Shown here: piece by piece, positions 43,245 to 53,204 of the stretch
Layout: each line of letters opens with the position of its first letter
Position numbering within the stretch: position 1 is the first letter of the stretch
From: Flavobacterium celericrescens
GTDB taxonomy: Bacteria; Bacteroidota; Bacteroidia; Flavobacteriales; Flavobacteriaceae
Direction: 5' to 3'
DNA length: 64,000 nucleotides
Assembly (NCBI RefSeq): GCF_011392075.1
Contig: NZ_JAAJBV010000002.1
Span: 186,001 to 250,000 of the forward strand
Program-made: the position numbers and the translations under genes
Notes under the pieces: generated by a model
Databases searched by the model: none
What the model was told of the DNA's origin: nothing
Seen by the model: the letters and a program-made list of their open reading frames with translations, nothing else

Positions 43245-44243
43245 TTATTTTTTAAAAAATAATTCTGGAAATGCCTCTTCTGGTTTTTGTTTTAAAATAA
43301 AGATTTTACAAAACGAAAGCAAAAATCCTTTTCCGTAGCCATAAAATTGAATTATGGCTGCATAAACTGAATATAGCGCAATTTTAAGGCTTTTATTCAC
43401 AAATAATGACACCGTGAATAGAACTGTGAAATAAACTATATACAATTCTAAAAAATAAGGGAATTTAAAACCTAATAGTAAAACTGAAAATAAGAATCCT
43501 AATAAAAAAAGACTTGGAAACCAAAAAGTAATTTTTACAAATTGTGGATACCACGAATTCAAAATAGGACGTGCTTTTCCAAATTTATTCACTTGAATTT
43601 GAAACTTTTCCCAACTAATTCTTCTTTTATGATAAACAAAAGCCTCTTTGATTAACTTAGTTCGGAATCCTAAATTCCATAATCTAATTGATAAATCTGG
43701 ATCCTCACCAGGATGGATATTTCCAAAACCACTTGAAGCTTCAAATGCGATTTTTGACAATCCCATATTAAAACTTCTTGGTTGAAATTTATCTACTTTT
43801 TCACTTCCTCCTCTAATTCCTCCCGTTGTTAAAAAAGAAGTCATTGTAAAATTTATGGCTTTCTGTACATCTGAAAAAGTATCTAATGCAGCATCTGGTC
43901 CTCCAAAACAATCCACATAATCCTTTTCTAAGCTCTTTGTAACTTGTTCCAAATAATCCTCTGGAATAATACAATCTGAATCTAAAATGATGAAATAATC
44001 TCCTTTTGCAATTCGCATTCCGTAATTTCGTGAATCACCTGGTCCTGAATTTTTTTTAAAATAATAAGATATAGACAATAAAGAATTATACTTTTCAATT
44101 ATATGTTCACATGAAATTGTAGAGCCATCTTCAACAACAACAACTTCAAAAACAAGTTCAGTTTTTAATTTTGATAAACTTTCTAAAAGTTCATCTATTT
44201 CATCAGGTCGATTATAAACGGGAATAATAAAAGAAAAATACAT
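43245..44243 (-). CDS. GT2 family glycosyltransferase
   Basis: A 332-residue inverting glycosyltransferase with GT-A fold: FSFIIPVYNRPDEIDELLESL near the start, VVVEDGS near 35-41, metal-binding ILDSDCIIP (DxD) near 91-99, and a C-terminal pair of membrane helices (about 235-255 and 270-290) that anchor it to the inner membrane. The acceptor is unknown. There is no polysaccharide cluster around it, so a housekeeping or surface-glycan role is open. Same strand as coaE. Confidence 0.87.
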   Translation of the reverse strand: MYFSFIIPVYNRPDEIDELLESLSKLKTELVFEVVVVEDGSTISCEHIIEKYNSLLSISYYFKKNSGPGDSRNYGMRIAKGDYFIILDSDCIIPEDYLEQVTKSLEKDYVDCFGGPDAALDTFSDVQKAINFTMTSFLTTGGIRGGSEKVDKFQPRSFNMGLSKIAFEASSGFGNIHPGEDPDLSIRLWNLGFRTKLIKEAFVYHKRRISWEKFQIQVNKFGKARPILNSWYPQFVKITFWFPSLFLLGFLFSVLLLGFKFPYFLELYIVYFTVLFTVSLFVNKSLKIALYSVYAAIIQFYGYGKGFLLSFCKIFILKQKPEEAFPELFFKK

Positions 44244-44274
44244 GCTCTAATTTTTACAAATATAGCAAAAAACA

Positions 44275-44300
44275 AAAGTCCCGCCAAAGCGGGACTTTTT
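44275..44300 (-). terminator. Terminator after the larger T9SS protein gene
   Basis: AAAAGTCCCGC and GCGGGACTTTT around CAAA, followed by a T tract on the minus strand; a strong GC-rich stem. Confidence 0.85.
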
Positions 44301-44324
44301 AAAATATTAGAATTTTACCTCTAA

Positions 44325-47300
44325 TTATTGCTTAACAACTTTAATTGTTTTGATTGTATCTCCTACTGTTACATTAACAATGTATGCTCCAGTACTCAAT
44401 TGAGACATATCTATTTGTGTTGAAGTTGCATTTACATCTCTAGAAAGAACTTCTTGACCAAGTAAATTCATTACTCTTACTGAAGATATCTCTGATGTAT
44501 AAGAAACATTAAACACATCTTTTACTGGATTTGGATAAGCTACAAAACTATTGTTATCAAATGAATCTGAAGCTAACACTTCTGCTACTTCTAATCCAAA
44601 AGTTCCTTTTGTTGTTCCAAAACCATAATCATCAACTTGAATATAATAAGTTGCACCTGGTGTTAAACCAGCTAAGTTTAAGAATGAGTTATAAATAATA
44701 GTTGTTCCACCATCTTGATCACAACCTAAAGCTGCTCCAAGTGTAGTTAAATCTGAACAAGTAACCCCTGTAGCGGCATAAACAGCAATTTCTGTATCTG
44801 TTAATGTAGCTCCTGCAATATCAGTTGTAATATTTACTTCTCCAGATGCTGGCGCAACAAAAGTAAACCATACAGAGCCGTTGATATTATCACTAAAACA
44901 TCCAGGAACAGGCTCACTAGTTTGTGAAGTAGCTCCAACATTTCCATAAGCTGTTCCTGTAGAAGTTGCATTAACTGTTACTGGAATTGCATTACATAAA
45001 TCATCATTTGCTGCAGGACAAGTATAAGTTGATGAACCTAATGGCACATCACATGTTCCATCTACTCCATGTAATAAAGTCAACGTTACTGAAGAACCAC
45101 TTGTAAATGGACCAACATTTACTACTCCAAGAGCAGTAACTGGCCATGTAGTAGTACCATCTGTAATTGATGGTGTACCATTTCCTAATGCTGTAACTGT
45201 TACATCAACTGAGAATTGACCAGAACCACATGCTGGAACTACTGCTGTAGTAGCAGCTGGTGGTGTACACGATGCTGCAACTATATTAATAGTAAAGTCT
45301 AAAGTAACACCATAAGCACCTGAATAACATGGATTTGAAGCTGTTAAGAAAGATGCGTCTCCAGTATTTATTCTCATTCTATGTTGCCCTAATGGAGCTG
45401 TTCCTGGCATCATAAATGAAGCATTTAATGTAGTTGGATTTGCACTAGCTGAAACACCTGAGTACACAAGCTCTCCCGCATCATTAAAATCAAAATCATC
45501 ATTAAAATCTATACTTACAAAAGTATTATAAGCATAACCTGTAGCAAATGTAACTTGTAAATTGGAATTTATTCCTTGTGATAAATCTACCACAGTTGCT
45601 GTATGGTCAAAATATGTTACATCAGTAGTTGGAAAATTAGTTGTTGCAATTTGAACATTTGTAATTCCACTAGCATCATTTGAAGTTGGAACTGAAGTAC
45701 AGTAACATCCTGTTGCTACAGAAGAAAATGACTGCTCAGCACATCCTGTTGCAGGACCTACCCCATTGTATGGCACAACTGTATAAAAATAAGTTGTATT
45801 AATTGTACTTGGAAAAGTATAAGAAAGAACTGAACCTATATTCACATTGTTTAAAATATCTGTACCACCAGATGTAGTTCCAACTGTTAAATAATAACCA
45901 TTAGCACCAGCCGAAGCATCCCATGAAATTAAGTTATCAAAGTTACCACAAGTTGCATTTGGTGTATTCACAAAATTAGTAGCACATAATGGTGCTGAAG
46001 CTGGAGTTAATCTAACTTCAAAATTATCTACATAGAAATTCAAGTCAGTTGTACCATTTGCAGTACCTTCGAAAACTCTATATGCGAAACGAACACTTTG
46101 ACCTGCATAAGCATCCAAGTCAATAATATTTGTTGTACCTGTTGTTGCAGGAACGTTTGTATTATTATACGTATATAAAACTGTCCAGTTATTCATACCT
46201 GTGGTAGAAACTAAAACTTCTACATAATCATCTGCTTCCCATGGGTTAGTTGAAGCTGCTGTAGTATTCCATTGTGTTGCTGCAGCATCAAATTTTAATT
46301 CATAACCTGTAGCTGGAATATTTACAACTGGTGAAATAATCCAATCATTCGCAGCAGCTAACCAAATTTCATATCTAATAGCTCCGGTTGTTCCAACGTT
46401 TCCAAAACCATCAGCTACCCATCCAGATGTACCAAAAGTAGCTGGACCAGCAACTAAATCTCCATTATCAGCAGCTACCCAACAAGAAGGTAAAAACGTT
46501 GTAAATGGTTCTAAAATGTCTGGAGTCAATGCCCCACAAGTTGTAAATGAAATTTCAGTACAGCCTGTTGCGGTACCAAAAGCATTGTATGGATAAACAG
46601 TAACATAATATGTAGTCCCTGGAGCAGAACTTAAATTATAAGTTAAAACGTTTCCAACATCAAAACTATTTAATACTTCTGTACCACCCGGAGTAGTACC
46701 TACACTAATGTTATAACCTGTAGCGTCAACACTATTTCCCCATGTAATTGTAGAACTCATAACACCTGTAGCTCCATTAGCAGGAGAAGTTATTGCTACA
46801 CATGTAGGTGCAACAGCAGGAATTGGTTCCCAGTTAACATCATCAATTAAAATACTATTTGCAGGCACTCCAATATGTCTAAATGCTGGGTAATTAGAAT
46901 ATGTTCCCGCAACTGGAGCAATAGTATATTGTTGATAAGTTAATGAAGCAGCAGTAGTAGTTCCTAAAGCAACAAAAGTAGAAGCATCAGCTGGATTAGT
47001 TAAATATCCAAATTCAATAACTCCACCTACAGTGAAATTAGCTCTCATACTAAATCTAATTCTATGCGTACCAGCACCTAAATTAGAAACTGGTTGCATT
47101 TTAACAACAGCCATATTTGTTCCTGAAGTACCATAAATGTACATTGTGTTAGGAGCTGAATTAGGAGAAGTTGTTTGTGTATTAACAGTACCTGTTGTAC
47201 CAACTTTAGCCCAACAAGCAGGCATTGCAGTTGCAGTAACTCCGTCAAAATTTTGAACAAAATCAGTAACTGTTGCACATTGAGTAGTAAAATTAACTGG

Positions 47301-49088
47301 ACCTACCCATGGACTTTGTTCAGAAACACTACAAAAAGATCTAACATATACTTCATAAGCAGTATTAGGTGACAATGTTGAATCTGTTTCATTAGAAGAA
47401 GTTACATCAACAATTCCAGATTCAGAACCTGTAGGAGTACCTGTACCTTGAGGTTGAATTAAATATTGCCAATCTAATTCCGTACCACCAGCAACCCAAG
47501 ATAAATCAATACTAGTGTCAGAAACATTCGAAGCTGTTAAATTTGTAGGTTCTAAACATGCTGGAGTTTCTCTAATTTCAAAATTATCAATTGAGAAATC
47601 AATAGCAGCAGCACCATTTGCTGTTCCTTCAAATGCTCTAAAAGCAAATCTAACATCTAATCCAGCATAAGTATCTAAATCAATAATAATAGGCTCTCCA
47701 ATATTTGAAGGTACATTTGTATCATTGAAAGTGTGAAGCACTATCCAGTTAGTCGTTCCTGTAGAAACCAACACTTCAACAAAATCATCAGCTTCCCAAG
47801 CAGTTGTTGGAACACCAGTTCCTCCAGACTGAGTTGCAGCAGCATCAAATTTCAATTCATATCCAGTTGCAGGAATTGTATATAAAGGAGAAAGTACCCA
47901 ATCATTATCAACAGCACCATCAATCAAAATTCTTGCAGCACCTGTAGTTCCTGAATTAGCAAACCCATCAACTACCCAAGCACCAGTTAAAAAAGCAGCT
48001 GGTCCAGCAGTTAAATCACCATTATCTGCTTCTTGCCAACAAGTTGGTAAAAATGTAGCAAGAGGCTCTAAAGTTGGCACGGCATTAGCACCACACGGAT
48101 TTAATACCGTTGCAGATGAAACTGCAGATGAAGCAGATGCTGTACAAGTTACATTAACTCTATACATAATTTGCGCTCCAGCAAAAACTGGAGGTGTGTA
48201 GCTAATTGTTGTAGCTCCTGTCCCACCAACAGCATTTCCCCATGTTGTTCCTCCATCTAATGATTCTTCCCATTGGAATGTAAGACCAGAAACTAATGAA
48301 AAACCTGTAAGAGTTAGCGCACCTGAAGCTTGTCCAGGCAATAAAGAAAATGTAGCCGGAGTAACACTACCAGCAACCGGTATTCCTGTACAAGGCGGCG
48401 GAGGTGTCCAAGCAAAAGTTAACCCAGAAGCAGGAATAATTGCAGTTGTTAAAGCGCAGTTTGCTGCATTATTTGTACCGGCAGTTGTTGCATTCCAATC
48501 TGTTGTTGTAGTTCTGTTATTGTAATCAGCATTTGATGCACCTCTTAATCCAACTTGACGCGTTCTAGCTGTCGCATTTTGTAAGAAAGATCCATAAACA
48601 ACTTCGATTACATTAGATGTTTCATATAATTTAATTTGAAAATTAACATCATCACCTGCTACGTTATAGTGTCGGTAACTTTTCCATTGTATTGTTAATA
48701 CTTGATTAGGAGCAGTACCTGACAAAATATAACTTAATTCCCCAGTAGTTGTATTTCCTTGCAAGTCACCATTTAATGCAGCTATTACATTATTTGATGT
48801 TCCTGAAGAAATTGCAGTGTAAGAACTAACAACTGTACCTCCTAAAGCAATAAAACCATTTGCGTTTACACTAAATTGCGTGTAATCTGTTCCATTATAA
48901 TTAAACGTAAATCCAATACTATTTGCATTGAAAACGTTATCATCATTAGTAGCCGTACCTAAAACAGTTCCGCCAGTTATTGGGGTATAAGTTCCCGAAC
49001 TCTGACTGAATGAATACGTACTTACTAATTGTGCGTTTACTTGCCAACACATAAAGAGTGCAAGTAACCAAAAAGTAATTTTTTTCAT
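44325..49088 (-). CDS. Giant T9SS-secreted modular surface protein A
   Basis: A 1587-residue protein with signal peptide MKKITFWLLALFMCWQVNAQ and a type A T9SS sorting domain at the end (YPNPVKDVFNVSY to KTIKVVKQ). Modules between: an N-terminal domain with NGFIALGG near 75-85; two choice-of-anchor J-type modules (LEPLATFLPTCWQEADNGDL near 334 and LEPFTTFLPSCWVAADNGDL near 850); fibronectin type III-like repeats (LTASNVSDTSIDLSWVAGGT near 517); a GEVED domain (DFNDDFDFNDAGELVYSG near 1190); and a Cys-rich module. It is exported across the outer membrane and attached or released. Function unknown; adhesion or polymer binding is likely. Its last 310 residues almost equal those of the next paralogue. 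Confidence 0.85.
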   Translation of the reverse strand: MKKITFWLLALFMCWQVNAQLVSTYSFSQSSGTYTPITGGTVLGTATNDDNVFNANSIGFTFNYNGTDYTQFSVNANGFIALGGTVVSSYTAISSGTSNNVIAALNGDLQGNTTTGELSYILSGTAPNQVLTIQWKSYRHYNVAGDDVNFQIKLYETSNVIEVVYGSFLQNATARTRQVGLRGASNADYNNRTTTTDWNATTAGTNNAANCALTTAIIPASGLTFAWTPPPPCTGIPVAGSVTPATFSLLPGQASGALTLTGFSLVSGLTFQWEESLDGGTTWGNAVGGTGATTISYTPPVFAGAQIMYRVNVTCTASASSAVSSATVLNPCGANAVPTLEPLATFLPTCWQEADNGDLTAGPAAFLTGAWVVDGFANSGTTGAARILIDGAVDNDWVLSPLYTIPATGYELKFDAAATQSGGTGVPTTAWEADDFVEVLVSTGTTNWIVLHTFNDTNVPSNIGEPIIIDLDTYAGLDVRFAFRAFEGTANGAAAIDFSIDNFEIRETPACLEPTNLTASNVSDTSIDLSWVAGGTELDWQYLIQPQGTGTPTGSESGIVDVTSSNETDSTLSPNTAYEVYVRSFCSVSEQSPWVGPVNFTTQCATVTDFVQNFDGVTATAMPACWAKVGTTGTVNTQTTSPNSAPNTMYIYGTSGTNMAVVKMQPVSNLGAGTHRIRFSMRANFTVGGVIEFGYLTNPADASTFVALGTTTAASLTYQQYTIAPVAGTYSNYPAFRHIGVPANSILIDDVNWEPIPAVAPTCVAITSPANGATGVMSSTITWGNSVDATGYNISVGTTPGGTEVLNSFDVGNVLTYNLSSAPGTTYYVTVYPYNAFGTATGCTEISFTTCGALTPDILEPFTTFLPSCWVAADNGDLVAGPATFGTSGWVADGFGNVGTTGAIRYEIWLAAANDWIISPVVNIPATGYELKFDAAATQWNTTAASTNPWEADDYVEVLVSTTGMNNWTVLYTYNNTNVPATTGTTNIIDLDAYAGQSVRFAYRVFEGTANGTTDLNFYVDNFEVRLTPASAPLCATNFVNTPNATCGNFDNLISWDASAGANGYYLTVGTTSGGTDILNNVNIGSVLSYTFPSTINTTYFYTVVPYNGVGPATGCAEQSFSSVATGCYCTSVPTSNDASGITNVQIATTNFPTTDVTYFDHTATVVDLSQGINSNLQVTFATGYAYNTFVSIDFNDDFDFNDAGELVYSGVSASANPTTLNASFMMPGTAPLGQHRMRINTGDASFLTASNPCYSGAYGVTLDFTINIVAASCTPPAATTAVVPACGSGQFSVDVTVTALGNGTPSITDGTTTWPVTALGVVNVGPFTSGSSVTLTLLHGVDGTCDVPLGSSTYTCPAANDDLCNAIPVTVNATSTGTAYGNVGATSQTSEPVPGCFSDNINGSVWFTFVAPASGEVNITTDIAGATLTDTEIAVYAATGVTCSDLTTLGAALGCDQDGGTTIIYNSFLNLAGLTPGATYYIQVDDYGFGTTKGTFGLEVAEVLASDSFDNNSFVAYPNPVKDVFNVSYTSEISSVRVMNLLGQEVLSRDVNATSTQIDMSQLSTGAYIVNVTVGDTIKTIKVVKQ

Positions 49089-49187
49089 AAATATTAATTA
49101 ATTGTTAATCAACCGCTAATTTAACATTTATTTTAAAATAACAAATATGCAAACATTTGTTTCCAAACCAATTGTGATTAAAAACAC

Positions 49188-49212
49188 AAAATCCCGAACA
49201 AGTCGGGATTTT
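49188..49212 (-). terminator. Terminator after T9SS protein B gene
   Basis: AAAATCCCGA and TCGGGATTTT around ACAAG. It lies 23 bases past the stop of the gene ending at 49235. Confidence 0.82.
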
Positions 49213-49234
49213 ATAACAATTTTTAAAAATGTAA

Positions 49235-52200
49235 TTATTGCTTAACAACTTTAATTGTTTTGATTGTATCTCCTACTGTTACATTAACAATGTATGCTCC
49301 AGTACTCAATTGAGACATATCTATTTGTGTTGAAGTTGCATTTACATCTCTAGAAAGAACTTCTTGACCAAGTAAATTCATTACTCTTACTGAAGATATC
49401 TCTGATGTATAAGAAACATTAAACACATCTTTTACTGGATTTGGATAAGCTACAAAACTATTGTTATCAAATGAATCTGAAGCTAACACTTCTGCTACTT
49501 CTAATCCAAAAGTTCCATTTGCAGTTCCAAAACCATAATCATCAACTTGAATATAATAAGTTGCACCTGGTGTTAAACCAGCTAAGTTTAAGAATGAGTT
49601 ATAAATAATAGTTGTTCCACTATCTTGATCACAACCTAAAGCTGCTCCAAGTGTAGTTAAATCTGAACAAGTAACCCCTGTAGCGGCATAAACAGCAATT
49701 TCAGTATCTGTTAATGTAGCTCCTGAGATATCTGTTGTAATATTTACTTCTCCAGATGCTGGCGCAACAAAAGTAAACCATACAGAGCCGTTGATATTAT
49801 CACTAAAACATCCAGGAACTGGCTCATTAGTTTGTGCAGTAGCTCCAACGTTTCCATAAGCTGTTCCTGTAGAAGTTGCGTTAACTGTTACTGGAATTGC
49901 ATTACATAAATCATCATTTGCTGCAGGACAAGTATATGTTGATGAACCTAATGGCACATTACATGTTCCATCTACTCCATGTAATAACGTTAATGTTACT
50001 GAAGAACCACTTGCAAATGGACCAACATTTACTACTCCAAGAGCTGTAACTGGCCATGTAGTAGTACCATCTGTAATTGATGGTGTACCATTTCCTAATG
50101 CAGTAACTGTTACATCAACTGAGAATTGACCAGAACCACATGCAGGAACTACTGCTGTAGTAGCAGCTGGTGGTGTACACGATGCTGCAACGATATTAAC
50201 TGTAAAGTCTAAAGTAACACCCCAAGAACCCGAATAACATGGTGCTGGAGGGACTTGACCTACATCTGCAGTACCAATTCTCATTCTGTGTTGTCCTAAT
50301 GGAGCTGTTCCTGGCATTACAAATGATGCATTCAATGTTGTAGGATTAGCATTTGTAGAAGCAATACCAGTTTGAACCAACTCTCCTGCATCATCAAAAT
50401 CAAAATCATTATTGAAGTCAATCCAAATATTTGTATCATAAGTATAACCTGTTGCAAAAGTAATTTGAACATTGTTACTTACTCCCTGTGACATATTAAC
50501 AGGTGTAGCTGTGTGGTCAGTATATGAAGCTGGTGTATTTGCAAAATTTGTAGCAACTAACTGAACATTTGTAATTCCACTTCCATCAACAGAAGTAGGA
50601 ACTGAAGTACAATAACATCCTGTCGCTGCTGTTGTAAAAGACAACTCAGCACATCCAGTTGCAGAACCATTAGCATTAAACGGAACTACTGTATAATAAT
50701 ATGTTGTTGCAATTGCCCCTGTAAAGCTATAAGTAGTTACATTACCTAAATTAATATTATTTGCAACATCTGTTCCAGCAGGAGTTGTTCCTACAGATAT
50801 ATAATAACCATCAGCACCTACTGTAGCATCCCAAGTGATTAAATTTGAAAAATTACCACAAGTTGCATTTGGTGTTGCAACAATATTAGAAGCGCATGAA
50901 GGTGGAGTAACAGGTATGTTTTCAATAATTACATTATCAATGTACAATCTCCATCCATCTAATCCACCAGCAGGTACATGCCATGCAATATTCACATTTC
51001 CAGAATATGCTGATAGATCAACTATTTGCTCAACATAAGTTGTATTTGAATAACTAGCAGTAGGCAACAATACTGTAGTAAAACTAGCTGGTACTGCACC
51101 TGTTGTAGATAATAATAATTCAAAATCATTAGGCTCAAAATTAGACTGAACTCTGTAATGATATTTCAATCTTTGTCCACCTGTTAAAGTAATTGTTGGT
51201 GAAATTAACCAATCATCATTTGCACCTGCATTAAAATCAGTATACATAACTGCTGATTGATTTCCTTCGTATGGATTTGTAGTATAGTTCATATCCCAAG
51301 CTTCAGTATCCGAGTTAACATTTAATACCGTCCAACAAGCTTCTGTAGATGATGTTGAATTGAATCCTTCAGAAAAAGGAACTGTAAGAGCTGTACATGC
51401 TGTTCTAAAATTCACTGGACCTACCCAAGGGCTTTGCTCTGAAACACTACAAAATGCTCTAACATATACTTCATAAGCAGTATTAGGAGATAATGTAGAA
51501 TCTGTTTCATTAGAAGAAGTTACATCAACAATTCCTGGCTCAGAACCCGTAGGAGTACCAGTACCTTGTGGTTGAATTAAATATTGCCAATCTAATTCAG
51601 TACCACCAGCAATCCAAGACAAATCAACACTAGAATCAGTAATTCCAGCAACTGCTAAACCTGTTGGCTCTAAACATGCTGGAGTTGCTCTAATTTCAAA
51701 ATTATCAATTGAAAAATCTATATCAGCAGCACCATTTGCAGTACCTTCAACAACTCTAAATGCAAATCTTACACTTAAACCTGCATAAGCATCTAAATCG
51801 ATAATATTTGTAGTTCCTGTATTTGAAGGAATATTTGTATTTGCAGCATTATAGGTATATAAAACCACCCAGTTAGTTGTACCTGTTGAAATTAACACCT
51901 CAACAAAATCGTCAGCTTCCCAAGCTGGAGCAGGAACTCCTGTTCCTGCATATTGAGTTGCTGCTGCATCATATTTTAATTCATAACCAGTAGCTGGTAT
52001 TGAATAATAAGGAGAGATTACCCAATCATTTGCGACAGCTTGATAAACATTATAGTTAATTGCACCTGTTGTACCAACATTAGCAAAACCATCAGCTGCC
52101 CAACCTGAAGCACCAAAAGTTGCTGGACCAGCAACAAGATCACCATTGTCAGCTTCTACCCAACAACCTGGTAAAAATGTAGCAAATGGTTCTAATACTG

Positions 52201-53044
52201 GAACTGCATTTGTTCCACAAGTTGTAAAAGAAGATTCTGTACATCCTATTGCATCTCCATTTGCATTGTATGGAACAACTTTAACATAATAAGTAGTTCC
52301 TGCATTTAGAACACCTAAATTATATGTCAATACATTTAGAACATCTAAAGCATTAAAGACATCTGTACCTCCTGGAGTAGTTCCAACAGTTAATTTATAT
52401 CCTGTAGGCACTCCACTAGCAGCAGGCCAAGACACAATACTTGAATCTATATTCACAGCACCATTGGCTGGTGAAGACAAAGCAGTACAATTTGGAGGCA
52501 AAGCAGTAACCTGAGTTGCAGAAATGTTATCAAAATAAATATCATAATCACCCGCTACCCATGTTGATAAAAATCTAAATCTTACATCAGATCCAGCTGG
52601 TAAGCTAGCTCCTGGTATAACATTTGAAAATGTAGCACAAGTATTAGCTACAACGTGATTTGAATCATCAACCGTGAAAAAAGTTGACCATGTTGCTCCA
52701 TTATCTGTAGAATATTGAACTACAAAGTTTCCCCATCCTGCTGGAGTTGCAGTAGTTGAGTTCCAATTTTCGATTTTATAATCAAAACTGAAAGTTAAAT
52801 TTGTACCATTTGAAGCCGCAACTTGATTTGGTGAGATTAAAGTTCCAGATGTACTAAAAGAATATCTATTAGTTCTGTGAGAATTTCCTGCACAAGCATC
52901 TGTTGCAGTTGGAGTTGAAAAATCAGAAACAGACCATCCTGCTGGTAAAGCAGTGCTAGCATCAAAATTTTCTGTTAATCCAACTTGACTGTAAGTTTGC
53001 CAACAAGTCAGCAAAGCAAAAAGCCATAGAGTAATTTTTTTCAT
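49235..53044 (-). CDS. Giant T9SS-secreted modular surface protein B (paralogue of A)
   Basis: A 1269-residue paralogue with signal peptide MKKITLWLFALLTCWQTYSQ. Modules: an anchor-J-like domain with WSVSDFSTPTATDACAGNSH near 35-54; an fn3-like repeat; a choice-of-anchor J copy (LEPFATFLPGCWVEADNGDL near 280); another fn3; a third anchor J module; a GEVED domain (DFNNDFDFDDAGELVQTG near 895); then the C-terminal block and T9SS type A sorting domain. The final 285 bases of the two genes are identical, and the leaders before the ATGs are alike, so this is a whole-gene tandem duplication. It lacks one middle module of protein A. Confidence 0.85.
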   Translation of the reverse strand: MKKITLWLFALLTCWQTYSQVGLTENFDASTALPAGWSVSDFSTPTATDACAGNSHRTNRYSFSTSGTLISPNQVAASNGTNLTFSFDYKIENWNSTTATPAGWGNFVVQYSTDNGATWSTFFTVDDSNHVVANTCATFSNVIPGASLPAGSDVRFRFLSTWVAGDYDIYFDNISATQVTALPPNCTALSSPANGAVNIDSSIVSWPAASGVPTGYKLTVGTTPGGTDVFNALDVLNVLTYNLGVLNAGTTYYVKVVPYNANGDAIGCTESSFTTCGTNAVPVLEPFATFLPGCWVEADNGDLVAGPATFGASGWAADGFANVGTTGAINYNVYQAVANDWVISPYYSIPATGYELKYDAAATQYAGTGVPAPAWEADDFVEVLISTGTTNWVVLYTYNAANTNIPSNTGTTNIIDLDAYAGLSVRFAFRVVEGTANGAADIDFSIDNFEIRATPACLEPTGLAVAGITDSSVDLSWIAGGTELDWQYLIQPQGTGTPTGSEPGIVDVTSSNETDSTLSPNTAYEVYVRAFCSVSEQSPWVGPVNFRTACTALTVPFSEGFNSTSSTEACWTVLNVNSDTEAWDMNYTTNPYEGNQSAVMYTDFNAGANDDWLISPTITLTGGQRLKYHYRVQSNFEPNDFELLLSTTGAVPASFTTVLLPTASYSNTTYVEQIVDLSAYSGNVNIAWHVPAGGLDGWRLYIDNVIIENIPVTPPSCASNIVATPNATCGNFSNLITWDATVGADGYYISVGTTPAGTDVANNINLGNVTTYSFTGAIATTYYYTVVPFNANGSATGCAELSFTTAATGCYCTSVPTSVDGSGITNVQLVATNFANTPASYTDHTATPVNMSQGVSNNVQITFATGYTYDTNIWIDFNNDFDFDDAGELVQTGIASTNANPTTLNASFVMPGTAPLGQHRMRIGTADVGQVPPAPCYSGSWGVTLDFTVNIVAASCTPPAATTAVVPACGSGQFSVDVTVTALGNGTPSITDGTTTWPVTALGVVNVGPFASGSSVTLTLLHGVDGTCNVPLGSSTYTCPAANDDLCNAIPVTVNATSTGTAYGNVGATAQTNEPVPGCFSDNINGSVWFTFVAPASGEVNITTDISGATLTDTEIAVYAATGVTCSDLTTLGAALGCDQDSGTTIIYNSFLNLAGLTPGATYYIQVDDYGFGTANGTFGLEVAEVLASDSFDNNSFVAYPNPVKDVFNVSYTSEISSVRVMNLLGQEVLSRDVNATSTQIDMSQLSTGAYIVNVTVGDTIKTIKVVKQ

Positions 53045-53154
53045 AAATAATTAGATTAATTGTTAAGCAAAGGCTAATTTATAATTTTTTTTAAAATACC
53101 AATCAAATTTTATGAATAATATCGATAAAATGCATCAATCAAAGCTTTAAAACA

Positions 53155-53182
53155 AAAAATCTCGAATTAATTCGAGATTTTT
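53155..53182 (-). terminator. Terminator after fabV
   Basis: A perfect palindrome, AAAAATCTCGAATT and its complement; lies 23 bases past the fabV stop on the minus strand. Confidence 0.85.
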
Positions 53183-53204
53183 AAAAATTTACTTTAAATA
53201 GAAT

